Below are positions 21,521 through 31,369 of a stretch of 64,000 nucleotides of DNA, piece by piece. The notes beneath the pieces were generated by a model, which saw nothing but the letters and a program-made list of their open reading frames with translations, had not been told where the DNA came from and ran no database searches. Location of the stretch: assembly GCA_043228905.1 (NCBI GenBank), contig JBHGNT010000022.1, forward strand, positions 11,904,001-11,968,000, written 5' to 3'. A program made the position numbers and the translations under genes. This stretch comes from Azolla caroliniana. Lineage: Eukaryota; Polypodiophyta. Every line of letters begins with the position of its first letter. Position 1 is the first letter of the stretch.

Positions 21521-22365
21521 GACCACAAGCATTTGATCTTCCTTTTCGATTCCCATTCCACCATGCTTTGGAGACTCCGGAAACACTCGAAGACTTCACT
21601 CTTCCGCTCAATGAGGTAGATCCATGTGTGCCGCGTATAGTCGTCGATGAAGGAGTCGAAATATCGACTCCCGCCAAGACTAACATTCTATGTCGGTCCC
21701 CACACATCCGAATGGATAAGGTCGAGCTTGTTACGGCTCCGGTTATGTTCGGTGGGGAATGGAAGCCGGTGTTGCTTCCCGAGTTGGCAGGCTTCACATG
21801 CTTGGGCCTTCCAGCCGCTAAATTTCAGCAAACCGAAAACAACTTGTTTCGTTTGCAGGTCTTGAAGCCTCCGGTAATTGATGTGGCCTATCCGCTTGTG
21901 CCATAGGTCGATGTCCGATTCGACCTTCTGTCCTTTTGCAAACAGAGCGGTTCCGACGTCATTGGTGTCGAGGATAAACATCCTCCCATCTCTATGCCCT
22001 TGCGCAATAATCTGGCCCTCTTCCTCAATGAAGCACCTGAGGTGCATAAACCACACCTGCATCCCTTGGTCGACGATTTGGCCGACCGACACCAGGTTCT
22101 TCATGATCGTCGAAACATGTAACACGTTCATCAGCTTCCCCTTCTGTCCGACGTGGCTCAAAGGGACTTCTCTGACGTGCACAATTGGGTGAGGATTGTC
22201 GTCTCCGGTTTCAACTACTCCTGGTTGATCCGGTTTCTCCAAAAAGGAGAACCACTCTTTGTGGTTCGTCATGTGGTTCGACGCACCGGAATCAACATAC
22301 CACACTTCCTCCGATTTGGAAGTGGTCTTCTTCATCGAGTTCACCTCGTCATTCATCACCAACAC
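21521..22365 (-). pseudogene. Copia B protease and GAG-pre-integrase (copy 1)
   Basis: Minus frame 21688-22365: protease VWYVDSGASNHMTNHKEW, then LWHKRIGHINYRRLQDLQ and ACQLGKQHRLPFP, then integrase start LDLIHSDVWGPT. The following 21521-21690 continues integrase in another frame (TRHTWIYLIERKSEVFE). Closely related to Copia G at 28219-29783. Confidence 0.9.
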
Positions 22366-23310
22366 TCGCCCAATACCGTTCTTGGATCCTCCCGATCCCT
22401 TCGTGTAGTGCGAGCTTTGCCGACCATCCTTGCCGGCCTTGCCGGATCCGGATTTGTCCGAATCGGCGCGTTTTCTCCAGCACTCGCTTTCTCTGTGGCC
22501 ATTTTGGCCACAGTACCACCATTCCGTTGCAGATTTGTCTTGCCAGCCTCCGGCACCGCCTTGACTCCCCCTGCCTGTGGAAGTCCCAGAACTGTTGTCG
22601 GCACGTTCTCTGTGCCTTCGTTCTTGCTCTTGCCAGCCGCCTCCATTGCGTGCCGACCCACCTCGTCCACCACGCCCACGGGACCGATCAGCTTATGTGT
22701 ACAGCATCCGGCTGTCAATGGTTGCGCTAGTTGACGCACTGACATGGTTCTCCTCTACAAGGACCATTAATTGTAAGTCGAAAAATGACGGCGTATTCTC
22801 CCTTGTACATACTGTCGTTCGGAACGCCTTGAACTTAGACAGCAGGCCCCCAAGACAGACCTGTACCATCTCGTCTTCCTCTACGGTAACGTTGATAGAG
22901 GCAAACGAGTCACAGATCTCTTTGATTCGGGTCGCGTAATCCGCCACCGACATGTCCTTCTATCGGACATTGCTCAACTCCTGTCGGAGTTGCAGCTTTC
23001 GAGTTGTAGTGCTCATGGCGAAAACCTTCTTCAGGTTCCCCCAAGCCTCCTTCAGCGTCTTGGCGTCTCGGATGTGGCTCAACAGCTGGTCTCTGACACT
23101 AGACGCGAAGTAGTACATCACTCTGCTTGTCGATTGTTCCCACACTAGGAAGTCCTTATGTGCCGCATCAGGTGTTGTTTCGTTGGCTCCTTCGACGAAA
23201 CTCCAGTAGCCATGCCCAAGCAGGTACTAGTGCATCTTATACGACCAAGATGCATAGTTGGATCTGTCGAGTTTCTCCACAGGGAGCGAGCTAGCAATCC
23301 CTCTATCCAT
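22356..23310 (-). pseudogene. Copia B gag (copy 1)
   Basis: ATG at 23310 (MDRG..SSLPVEKLD by position). Pieces follow: FASSVRDQLLSHIRDAKTLK (22960-23145), MSVADYATRIKEICDSFASI (22693-22953) and the CCHC knuckle region around 22460-22530. Stops and shifts at about 22956 and 22690 break it. It has the UBN2-type gag pattern found in Copia G. Confidence 0.85.
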
Positions 23311-23405
23311 CACTTCTCTGTCTGTTGTTTTACGACATGTTAGGGTTTGCTTTCAAGCATTTGTTGGTTGCAGAGGAGGTTCTCAACCCTCGTGCTCTAA
23401 TACCA

Positions 23406-23821
23406 TGTAAACAATTACTTGCGGAAGCGTTAGAAAACAAAGAAAGCAGGGAATACACAGAGTACACGGGAGAGACAGAGAGAGCAGAACCTCAAAGCTA
23501 TGTTCAAAAATATATAAAAACACTCTGTACATACAACTATGCTCAGTAGCATTATTTATACAAGTCCTCATGGGACTGACAGAAGTATCGCGTACTTCAT
23601 TTGCTCACATGAGCATCTGACACTTACTACGAGACTATAATTGCCTAGTAGTCTACACTAGTACTAGGCTTCTAGTTACTGATTGGATCCGGCAAACTGG
23701 CTCCCCAACTCACCGGCTTTGTTGCTTGCCGGCTCGGTTGCTCATAGCTTACCAATTCGTCTCACTTGCCGGCTCAGGCTTATTCAGCCGATCCGGCTCC
23801 AATTCAGCTTGCTGCTCAACA
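23406..23821 (-). repeat. Copia B 5' LTR (copy 1)
   Basis: 416 bp, TG..CA, paired with 16266-16683. A primer-binding site reading TGGTATTAGAGC on the minus strand abuts it; the canonical iMet complement has TATCAGAGC, so one base is changed. Confidence 0.9.
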
Positions 23822-24937
23822 TGACTAAGGACATCAAATTTGTTCGCTAGATTTGGGCTAATAGTACTATTAGGACTATCAAATATCCCTGCTGAAATAG
23901 ACTCGGGTTTAGTACAATCAGAACTAGCAACTATTTGGTTTACCTGCCTTCTTGGCCTATGGGCACAGTTTACCACGATATGCCCTGGTCCATCGCAATA
24001 AAGACAGTCGATTTGCTCGGCGTTGTTGCTTTTCTTCTTCCGATAGCGGTCCACGACGACGTGTGGTGTCAATTTCCATCGAAGTTGGAGTACTTACTGG
24101 AGGCGCATTATATGATTCCCTCGGAAAAGGTTTCGCTACCACTGAAGCGTAGGTAGGCTCTGATCTTGCCCTCGGAATCTGGAATTGTCGTTCCGAACGT
24201 CGTTCGAAGAGGCAGTTGTCGCATCTCGCCGCGCAATTGATTGCTTCTGTTAATGACTTTGGCTCTTCGGGGAAGGTCAAGAGTAAATTCGTGACATCGT
24301 TGCGTAAACCATAACGAAATTGCTCCATCAATGTGTGATCATCCCAAGGGATATCGGCAACGAGTAGGCGGAAATCTACAGCGTATGCGGGGGCTGGACG
24401 GTCATCTTGGCGTAATCACCGGATTTTGTTGATTGCAGTCCTTATGCTGTCAGTATCTCCAAAATAGGCCTTAAACTCACTTATAAAATCTTCAAATTTG
24501 TTTAGTAATGGAGATTCTTTTTCCAACAATGGAGCAAACCATGCTAACATTGAGCCACTAAGGAGAGTGCCTAATAATCCCACTCGTGATGCATCGGTGG
24601 GATATCGAGAAGGATGCATTTGTATCACTAAACGTACCTGATTCAAAAACCCTCTAAACTGTGATCGGGTCCCATCAAATTTTGCAGGAAGACCGATCTT
24701 GGATTCTTTGTGAATCCCTTGAGTGCTTGATCCTTGTTGTTGTAATGATATGATAGTCGCTTCGAGTTGTTGTACATGTAACGTCAGCTCCCCATGTTGT
24801 TGTTGTTTTTCCAACGCTATTTGTTGAAGATCCCCCAACAAACGATGATTTTCTTGTTCTAGTGCTACAAATTTCTCTTTTAAGCACTGGAGCTCCGAGA
24901 AAACAGATTGGTATTCCTAAGTGCTAACAGTTTCCAT
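23822..24937 (-). pseudogene. Chromovirus gag
   Basis: ATG at 24937, but the seventh codon is TAG (24919-24917); copy 2 shares it. Then a coiled-coil-like N terminus (LGDLQQIALEKQQQHGELTL), GLPAKFDGTRSQFRGFLNQV, FEDFISEFKAYFGD, MEQFRYGLRNDVTNLLLTFP and a knuckle C-x-x-C-x4-H-x4-C (CLYCDGPGHIVVNCAHRP, about 23990). Shifts near 24415 and 24000 split it. The frame is cut by Copia B at 23822. Confidence 0.88.
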
Positions 24938-25029
24938 TTTACTAGGGAGGATAAGAGGATTAATAAGAAGATAAAAGGAAGAGGAGGAAGGAAGAACGAG
25001 CAAAATTGGTTCAAACTGTCAAGAAAGAA

Positions 25030-25450
25030 GTATTAAAAGAAGTATTCGTACTAAGAGAAGGAATTAGTACTAAAAGAAGTATTCGTACTAAGAGAGGTGA
25101 AGAACTCTCGAGAGAAGTAAAGAGTGAGTGAGAGGGAGGGAGAGAGAGGGAGAGAGTGATGATAAGAAAAGATATTAAGACAAAGAAGGAATTAGTACTA
25201 AAAGAAGTATTCGTACTAAAAGAGGGAGAGAGTGATGATAAGAAAAGATATTAAGATAAAGAAGGAATTAGTACTAAAAGAAGTATTCGTACTAAGAGAG
25301 GGAGAGAGTGATGATAAGAAAAGATATTAAGACAGAGAAGGAATTAGTACTAAAAGAAGTGTCTGTACTAAGAGAGGTGAAGAACTCTCAAGAGAAGGAA
25401 AGAGTGAGTGAGAGGGAGGGAGAGAGAGGGAGAGAGTGATGATAAGAAAA
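25030..25450. repeat. Minisatellite in chromovirus leader/LTR
   Basis: Imperfect tandem units of about 75 bp containing 'gaattagtactaaaagaag', 'tattcgtactaagagag' and 'agtgatgataagaaaagata', repeated about four times with shorter subunits. The same array is at about 58960-59390 in copy 2 with few differences. Noncoding. Confidence 0.85.
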
Positions 25451-25662
25451 GATATATATTATGTGAAGAGAATGTACAGTAGTAGCTAGGAGGCTTAAGA
25501 CTGGCGTTAAATCGATTTGGTTCGAAATAATGCCTTGTGCCTCCTTTTATAGTGTTCTGAGGAATACTCTTAAAGTTTCTAGAATGTTCCAGAGAAATCT
25601 AGAATATACATCAATTTTCTATAATAAAACATAAATGAAAATAATATTTTATGTATTACAAT

Positions 25663-25728
25663 GTATGGTCTAATGGTCAAGAGCTCAACCCATGTAGCAT
25701 AAGGTCATGGGTTTGAGTCTTGTCATAT
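25663..25728 (+). other. tRNA-like sequence in the 5' LTR of the chromovirus
   Basis: Same 66-nt block as 12612-12677, with C to T changes in the B box (GGGTTTGAGTCTT). The A-box-like TGGTCTAATGGTC is intact. Antisense to the element. Confidence 0.65.
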
Positions 25729-26192
25729 CATGACACCAACGTATAAAAATGAATGTTATGCTAGACGAACACGAATTTTACGTACTATACTTTCAATTGT
25801 TAATTTTAAACCTCTAAGCTCTAACTTATTAAAAATTATATGCATTAATAATTATATGTAGAGTCTCCTTTTGATTTATGATTATCAAATATATGACCAA
25901 ATTTATAATATGTATGATGACCAAATTTATAATAAGTGTGATAACTAAATTTATGATAAGTATGATGACCAAATTTATGATGATTTTCTCACAGAAATTT
26001 ATAATATGTATGATAATAAATATCTCTAAAAACTGGTTTGGTTTGGTTTTGATTTATGATAAACCGGTTTGGTGTAGTTCTAAATTTTCAGTAAACGGTT
26101 CAGTTTAAATGGCTTCTTTGGTTTTTATTATAACTAAATGGTTTGGTTTGGTTTCAAGGCCAAGAAACCGAACCGAATCAAGCCCATTGCTA

Positions 26193-27434
26193 GTGAAGAT
26201 GCAATTTTGTGATAGTAGAAGTTGATGGCAAGCCTTTCCTAAACCAAGAATTGGGAACTCATATACAAGCATGCAACACAGAACCATGGCACTAGTGACA
26301 CTAAAAATTGCATCTAGTTATACAACAGAGCATGGAGCCAAATTTGTGTAGAACATACAAACTATGATATTACAAAGCATTCAAGCCAATTCCCATTTTT
26401 ATGTTTATTGTTGTCAATATCATTTCCCATCTCATGCTTGAATGCTCCATACAGCGCTGTAGTAATGTGAGGAGAGCACATGCAGAAATGGGTTAAACTA
26501 AATTTTCATCTCCTTAATCCTTATCAAACTTCCTTTTATTAAGCCACTCCAAGTAATAGAGTAGAGAATTATCTCACATGTGTCTTAATTTCCCTTTCAT
26601 TACTTTTAAATCTCACATGGGGGGAGGTTATAAACATAAATCTCCGAAATTTCAACCCCCTTCAAGGAGGCATGGATACTTTTAAATTTTCAAAAACTGG
26701 AATCCCATTGAAGGAAAACTCCACCCAGGACTAGTGTTGGGCAAAGTTTTTAATCCCTACCACAAATTTTCCTACTTCTGATTAACCTAACTAGATTATA
26801 ACCATTTTAATTGGCCATTTTTGTATCAATGTTTATGTCATTTAGAACTTCTTGATTATTATTTTTTAAATCATCACATACCAAATCGTATAGCATGAAC
26901 ATTTGGTAGAAATTTTATAATTGTTAAAATATTGAGAACATTGGCAACTAAGTAAACCATTGAGAAAAAAATTACTATACAATATTGAAACATCAAATGC
27001 TATATTGAAACCATAGTACGTAATATTCGTGTTTCTTAGCCCAAACATTTGTTTTCATACGTATGCAAACGAATGTGTATGTTATTAAAACATTTTTGTG
27101 TTTTTTTTTACACTTTTTGCCTTAACTTACCTTAACTTTCTTACCCTAAAAAAAAACCTTATAATAAATAATGAGCGCAAAAGTATATGGTATTTACCAT
27201 AATTCGAGGGTGTTTTTCTTACGCGAATGATAAGAATGTTCACGAATGCGCATGCACGAATGGTATGTATGCTTCATACTATGATTGAAACATCACATAT
27301 CATATTGAAACATCACATACCATATTGAAACAAAAATACTAGATTGACCACTAGATATGATAAACATTAAATGCCATATTGAAACACAAATACCATGTTA
27401 AGAAATGGCATGTCATATTGAAACATCACATACC
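26193..27434. other. AT-rich noncoding host or repeat sequence right of the hAT element
   Basis: No coding frame. Parts recur at 37300-38140 and 39700-40170, for example 'gcaagcctttcctaaacca' and the short interspersed unit 'catattgaaacatcacatacc', which repeats several times at 27280-27430. Relative to copy 2 (60127-61697), about 320 bp are missing near 26605. Confidence 0.6.
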
Positions 27435-27783
27435 TGTCACGGACACACCAAGCGCGGACTAAGACAGAGCACGGATGATGAGGCTACGACGGAGCGATGA
27501 CGGAATGACACAAGAGCATAAAGATAGAGATGAAGATTAACGAGAGAAGATGGGCGAAGTGAGAATACTAGATTGATATGTCCATGACTGGCGTTGTTCA
27601 CCTTGAATTCCTTCAAGGTGAACTCAACTATTTATACTAAGTGGCATGCATACCTGTTGCACACATGTGATACAATAGAGCACGTAGGCAATAGGTATGC
27701 ATGCATGTGCCAAGTGTAAATACTACAACGGAGAAATTATGAACATGATGCAAGCTAAAACCCACAATGAGGAATACATGATT
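27435..27783 (-). repeat. E-type LTR, cut by Copia G
   Basis: Minus-strand LTR ending GTGTCCGTGACA (27446-27435 inverted). It is alignable over about 300 bp with the solo LTR 33936-34362, including the TATA region and 'ttcaaggtgaactcaac'. Its 5' portion, where the solo LTR carries a tRNA-like block, is missing because the Copia G LTR begins at 27784. Confidence 0.75.
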
Positions 27784-29783
27784 TGTTGAGAGACAAGCTC
27801 AACATCGGCCAGATCGCCTGAAGAAGCCGAGGACCGGATTGGTTGGGACCGATCGGTTAGGCCGTTAGGAAAGATATTCCGTGAGGAATATATTTGGGAG
27901 TTAGTGTAGGAGCTCTTAATGAGCATTGAAGTACTGTCAGTACTTCGGTCAATCCTTCTAGGACTTGTACAAAGTGTTCATTGAACACATATATGTATTG
28001 TCTTTGTTTTTTTGTCTTTCAAAATATACATATTCTCTCTCTCGGTCTCTCCCGCGTATACTGTGTAAGCTCAAGCTCTCCATTAAACCTGAGTGTTCTT
28101 CCTTCTGTTCGGTCTTTATACTTGCTTCCGCACGCCACTTTTTACATGGTATCAGAGCGCGAGGGTTGAGAACCTCTCTACAGCCGACACAGCTTGACGA
28201 AGAAGAACAAGAAGAACGATGGATACAGGCATGGCGAGCTCGCTTCCAACAGAGAAGCTCGACAGAACCAACTACGCGTCTTGGTCCTACAAGATGCACC
28301 AGTACCTGCTCGGGCACGGCTACTGGAGTTATGTCGAAGGAGCTAATGACGCGGCACCCGAATCGACACACAGAGACTTCCCTTCATGGGAGCAATCGGC
28401 GAGCAAGGTATTATACTGCTTCGCGTCGTGTGTGGGCGAACAATTATTGAGCTATGTTCGGGATGCAAAGACGCCGAAGGGTGCGTGGGAAAATCTGAAG
28501 AAGATTTTCGCCGCGAGCACCACAGCCAGGAAGCTTCAGCTCCGACATGAGTTGAGCAACCTACGACAACGCGACTTGTCGGTGGCGGACTATACCTCGA
28601 AGATCAAGGATATCTGCGACTCCCTCGCCTCCATAGAGGTGAACATCGAGGAGAGCGAGATGGTCCAGATCTGTCTCGGAGGTTTGGTGTCGAAGTTCGG
28701 AGCGTTCCGAACGGCTGTGTGTACTCGGGAGAATATGTCGTCCTTTTTCGACTTACAGTTGATGCTCATGGTAGAGGAGAACCATGCGGGTGCGTCCACA
28801 AGCACGCACACCGATAGCAGAATGTTGTACACGGAGGGAGATAGGCCCCGTGGACGTGGAGGACGAGGCGAGTCGGCGCGCAATGGAGGCGGCCGACGAG
28901 ATCAAGGAAGAAGGCACCGAAGTGATGCCGACAGCAACTCCAGACCCTCCGGAAACAGGGGGAGTCGAAGCGATGAGAACCGGCAAGGGAAGGCAATCGC
29001 GGTGTGCTGGTACTGTGGCAAGAAAGGCCACAGGGAAAGTGAGTGCTGGAAGAAGCGCGCCGATTCTGAGAGAACCGGTTCCGGAAACGGCTCCGGACAT
29101 ACCGACAAGGGAAATCGGCAGCGATCGCACTACGCCGAAGACTCCGGGAGAGCCGGAGAAGGGTCTGTCTTCGTGACGAGACACAAAGCAAACTCAATGA
29201 AACAAACCACCCCGAGATCGGACGAGGTATGGTACGTAGACTCCGGCGCGTCAAACCACATGACGAGCCATAAGGAGTGGTTCTCGTACCTTGAAAAACC
29301 GATACAACCTGGAGTAGTCGCAACTGGAGACGATACTCCGCATCCGATTGTGAATGTCGGAGAAGTTCCCCTTAGTCATGTCGGGCAGAAAGGGAAACTC
29401 ATGAACGTGTTGCACGTTCCGACAATCACGAAAAACTTGGTCTCGGTCGGACAGATCGTCGACCAAGGGATGGAGGTTCGGTTTACACACCTCGGGTGCT
29501 TCATTGAGGAAGATGGTCGTGTGATTGCGCAAGGGCGTAGAGACGGGAGGATGTTCATCCTCGATTCCACTGACGGCAGCACCGCAATGTTCGCGAAGGG
29601 ACAAAAATCCGAGTCGGACATCGACTTGTGGCACAAGCAGATAGGCCACGTCAACCACCAATGGCTTCAAGATCTACAATCGAAACAGGTAGTGTTCGGA
29701 TTGCCCAAATTTAGTGGCCGAAAGGCACAAATTTGTGAAGCCTGCCAGCTTGGGAAGCAACACCGACTTCCTTTTCTGAAGGG
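27784..29783 (+). mobile_element. Copia G, 5' half
   Basis: 5' LTR 27784-28146 (TGTTGAGAGA..TTTTTACA), PBS TGGTATCAGAGCGCGAGG at 28147, gag-protease frame from 28219. The sequence switches at about 29783 to element F, so RT, RNase H and the 3' LTR are lost. It is opposite in orientation to Copia A, B and C. Confidence 0.92.
28219..29783 (+). pseudogene. Copia G gag-protease frame, truncated in integrase
   Basis: Open from ATG 28219 (the frame runs on to 29850 using element F sequence). UBN2 gag LPTEKLDRTNYASWSYKMHQ, RQRDLSVADYTSKIKDICDS; CCHC CWYCGKKGHRESEC; protease VWYVDSGASNHMTSHKEW; GAG-pre-integrase DLWHKQIGHVNHQWLQ and ACQLGKQHRLPF. About 520 residues belong to the element and the last about 22 are junk from the junction. 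Undisturbed frame but no polymerase. Confidence 0.92.
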
Positions 29784-29989
29784 TTCTAGAATTATTCTCC
29801 AAAATATTCTCAAGAATATTCTAATGCATGTACTTCAACTCACATTATAAATACTTGTAACCTCCTTGGTCCCTTTCAAGGGATTCAACACCAGCCATTT
29901 ACACATCAATCTAGTATTCTTGTTCCATTCCATCTTCACCCAACCATCGTCGTCATCAACACTACTTGTCATCATTTTTAGGTATCATT

Positions 29990-30880
29990 TTGCATCGCAG
30001 TTTTGGTGAGGAGGGCTTTCGATCGCTCACCTTCCCAGTTCCAGTGGGGGTCACAACCGCTCACTTTCCTGGTGGGGATTGGATTATTCCTCGCTTGCAC
30101 TGCATTTTTGTTATAGTTCAAGTCTCGCGCCACTTTCTGTTGGCGAGGACGATTTTGATCGCTCACCTTTTAGTTTTAGTGGGGGTCACAACCGCTCATA
30201 TTATTGGCAAGGATCGTGTGGGTTTCTCGCTAGGGCTACCGTTTGTGCCGTGTCTTGGGTCAACCTCGACTATTTACCCACTCATAATAGAAGAAGTCGA
30301 ATTGACCGCTTCACTTGCACTCCTTCGCACGTTGTTGTTTAGCTCTCTGTGAGGGCCGCATGGTCGCTCACGCCCGTTCGTGTTTTTGATGAGGACCGCA
30401 CATGGTCACTCACATTCCAGTTCCTGATGAGGGCCGCATGGTCGCTCACGTCCGTTCATGTTCCAGTTCTTCTCGGTGAGAGCCGCATTGTCGCTCATTC
30501 CCGTTCATGTTTTCGATGAGGATTGCACATGGTCGCTCACGTTCTAGTTCCCGATGAGGGCCACACATGGGCGTTCACTCTCATTCATGTTCCAGTCTTC
30601 AGTGAGGACCGCATTGTCGCTCATTCCCGTTCGTGTTTTCGGTGAGGACCGCACATGATCACTCACGCCCATTTTTGTTCCAGTTCCAGTTCCCAATGAG
30701 GATTGGACATGGTCTCTCACGCCCGTTCGTATTCCAGTTCCAGTTCCCGGTGAGGACCGCACATGGTCACTCACGTCCGTTGGTGTTCCAGTTCCAGTTC
30801 CCGGTGAGGACCGCACATGGTCACTCGCGTCCGTTGGTGTTCATGTTTCCAATGAGGACAACATATGGTTTCTCACTCCC
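29990..30880. repeat. Degenerate tandem array inside element F
   Basis: Units of roughly 54-60 bp built on 'gaggaccgcacatggtcactcac' followed by 'gtccgttggtgttccagttcc'. About ten or more units of varying length. Copy 2 keeps only the last three or four (61698-61900). Open frames across it are repeat artefacts. Confidence 0.8.
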
Positions 30881-30938
30881 ACCACTTCTCATTCACCCCT
30901 ACACCGTACTTTTGAAAAGGCGGCAAAGGGGAAGATAA

Positions 30939-31328
30939 TGTCACATACATGACAACAGTTATGTCAAGATTTGAACTCTTGACCTCTTGTATTATTGTCA
31001 AGTGTTATATTGTAACCAACACATCCAAGTACATAATCTTGCTACGCATTCTAGGAGTTTTTAGAAAGTTCTAGAACTAGAAGGTTCTAGAGGGTTCTAG
31101 AATATTCTCCAAAATATTCTCAAGAATATTCTAATGCATGTACTTCAACTCACAATATAAATACTTCTAACCTCCACACTAGTTATTCTTGTTCCATTCC
31201 ATCTTGTCTCATTCTTCATCTCTGTCTTCATGCTCTCATGTTCTTCATTTAATATCGGTTGTAGCCTCATCACTCATAGTCTCATCATCTGTGTTTCGTC
31301 TTAGTCCGCGCTTGGTGTGTTTGTGATA
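30939..31328 (+). repeat. Element F 3' LTR with antisense tRNA-like block
   Basis: Begins TGTCACATACATGACAAC after a polypurine tract, has TATAAATAC near 31160, and ends 'cgcgcttggtgtgtttgtgata'. The last about 25 bp are shared with E-type LTRs. At 30962-31026 the minus strand reads as a tRNA-like sequence: A-box-like TGTTGGTTACAA and B-box-like GAGTTCAAATCTT. Confidence 0.7.
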
Positions 31329-31369
31329 GTACGTGTGAAATTGAGTAGCGACTCTTGATGTTCAAGAAC

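Larger units (their letters stand above)
16266..23821 (-). mobile_element. Copia B, copy 1 (rearranged)
   Basis: LTRs 16266-16683 and 23406-23821 (TGTAAACAAT..CTCAACA on +). Flanks are CGACT (16261-16265) and TGACT (23822-23826), a target-site duplication with one difference. The right LTR is preceded by the PBS (TGGTATTAGAGC on minus) and the left is followed by a purine tract. Internally only gag, protease and the start of integrase (21521-23310) and the last RNase H codons (17260-17328) remain; Copia C sits between. The RT region survives only in copy 2 (53.1-54.5 kb). Confidence 0.9.
12603..25736 (-). mobile_element. Ty3/gypsy chromovirus with nested Copia elements
   Basis: Minus-strand order: 5' LTR (right end), gag, protease, RT, RNase H, integrase, GPY/F module, chromodomain, purine tract, 3' LTR. 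Both ends share an 83-bp repeat (12603-12685 and 25654-25736), and CAACG lies at 12598-12602 and 25737-25741. The polypurine tract AAAGGGGAGATAG (minus strand) abuts the left repeat. The reading frame is broken in several places and Copia B interrupts it between gag and protease. Inference: old, defective. A chromodomain at the pol C terminus is the diagnostic of the chromovirus clade. Confidence 0.9.
25017..25736 (-). repeat. Probable full chromovirus 5' LTR with internal minisatellite
   Basis: On the minus strand it runs from TGTCATGATATG (25735) through the tRNA-like block, an HSE-like AT-rich stretch with TTCTAGAA words, a TATA box (CTATAAAAGG, about 25553) and a CT-rich repeat array, to TTGACA (25017). 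The TGTCA..TGACA ends match those of the solo LTR at 33936-34362. Only the first 83 bp recur at the left end. No standard tRNA primer-binding site follows (next bases GTTTGAACCA). Confidence 0.55.
11738..26192. mobile_element. Non-autonomous hAT-like element hosting the nested stack
   Basis: Seen: ends TAGCAATGGGCCCGGTTTCG (11738) and, inverted, TAGCAATGGGCTTGATTCGG (26192). The second genomic copy ends at 60126 with a better match, TAGCAATGGGCCCGATTCGG. The 8-bp direct repeats are GTGAAGAT (11730-11737 and 26193-26200). Paralogous loci near 37318 and 39710 have a single GTGAAGAT and no element. An 8-bp duplication and subterminal CGGTTCGGTTT repeats are typical of hAT elements. Without the chromovirus insertion the element is about 1.3 kb and has no transposase frame. 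A GC-richer stretch (about 12180-12420) and a poly-C run (about 12332-12350) lie in its left half. Confidence 0.8.
29784..31328 (+). mobile_element. Gypsy-like element F remnant (internal region and 3' LTR)
   Basis: 29784-29960 matches part of the 3' LTR (shared 'ggttctagaat.attctccaaaatattctc' and TATAAATACTT) and is a 5' LTR remnant. The internal part is a degenerate tandem array with no gag or pol. A purine tract (GGCAAAGGGGAAGATAA, 30922-30938) precedes the 3' LTR 30939-31328. Non-autonomous or heavily decayed. The 3' half recurs at 61698-62361. Confidence 0.7.

Noticed and set aside
25878-26108. Small frame rich in MTKFII repeats (also 59812-60042)
   Set aside because: Simple repeat of 'atgaccaaatttat' units within the hAT element; not protein-like.
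29784-29850. Extension of the Copia G frame past 29783
   Set aside because: The residues come from element F LTR sequence after a breakpoint, not from integrase.
30350-30940. Repeat-rich frames on both strands (for example 30544-30816)
   Set aside because: Artefacts of the tandem array inside element F.
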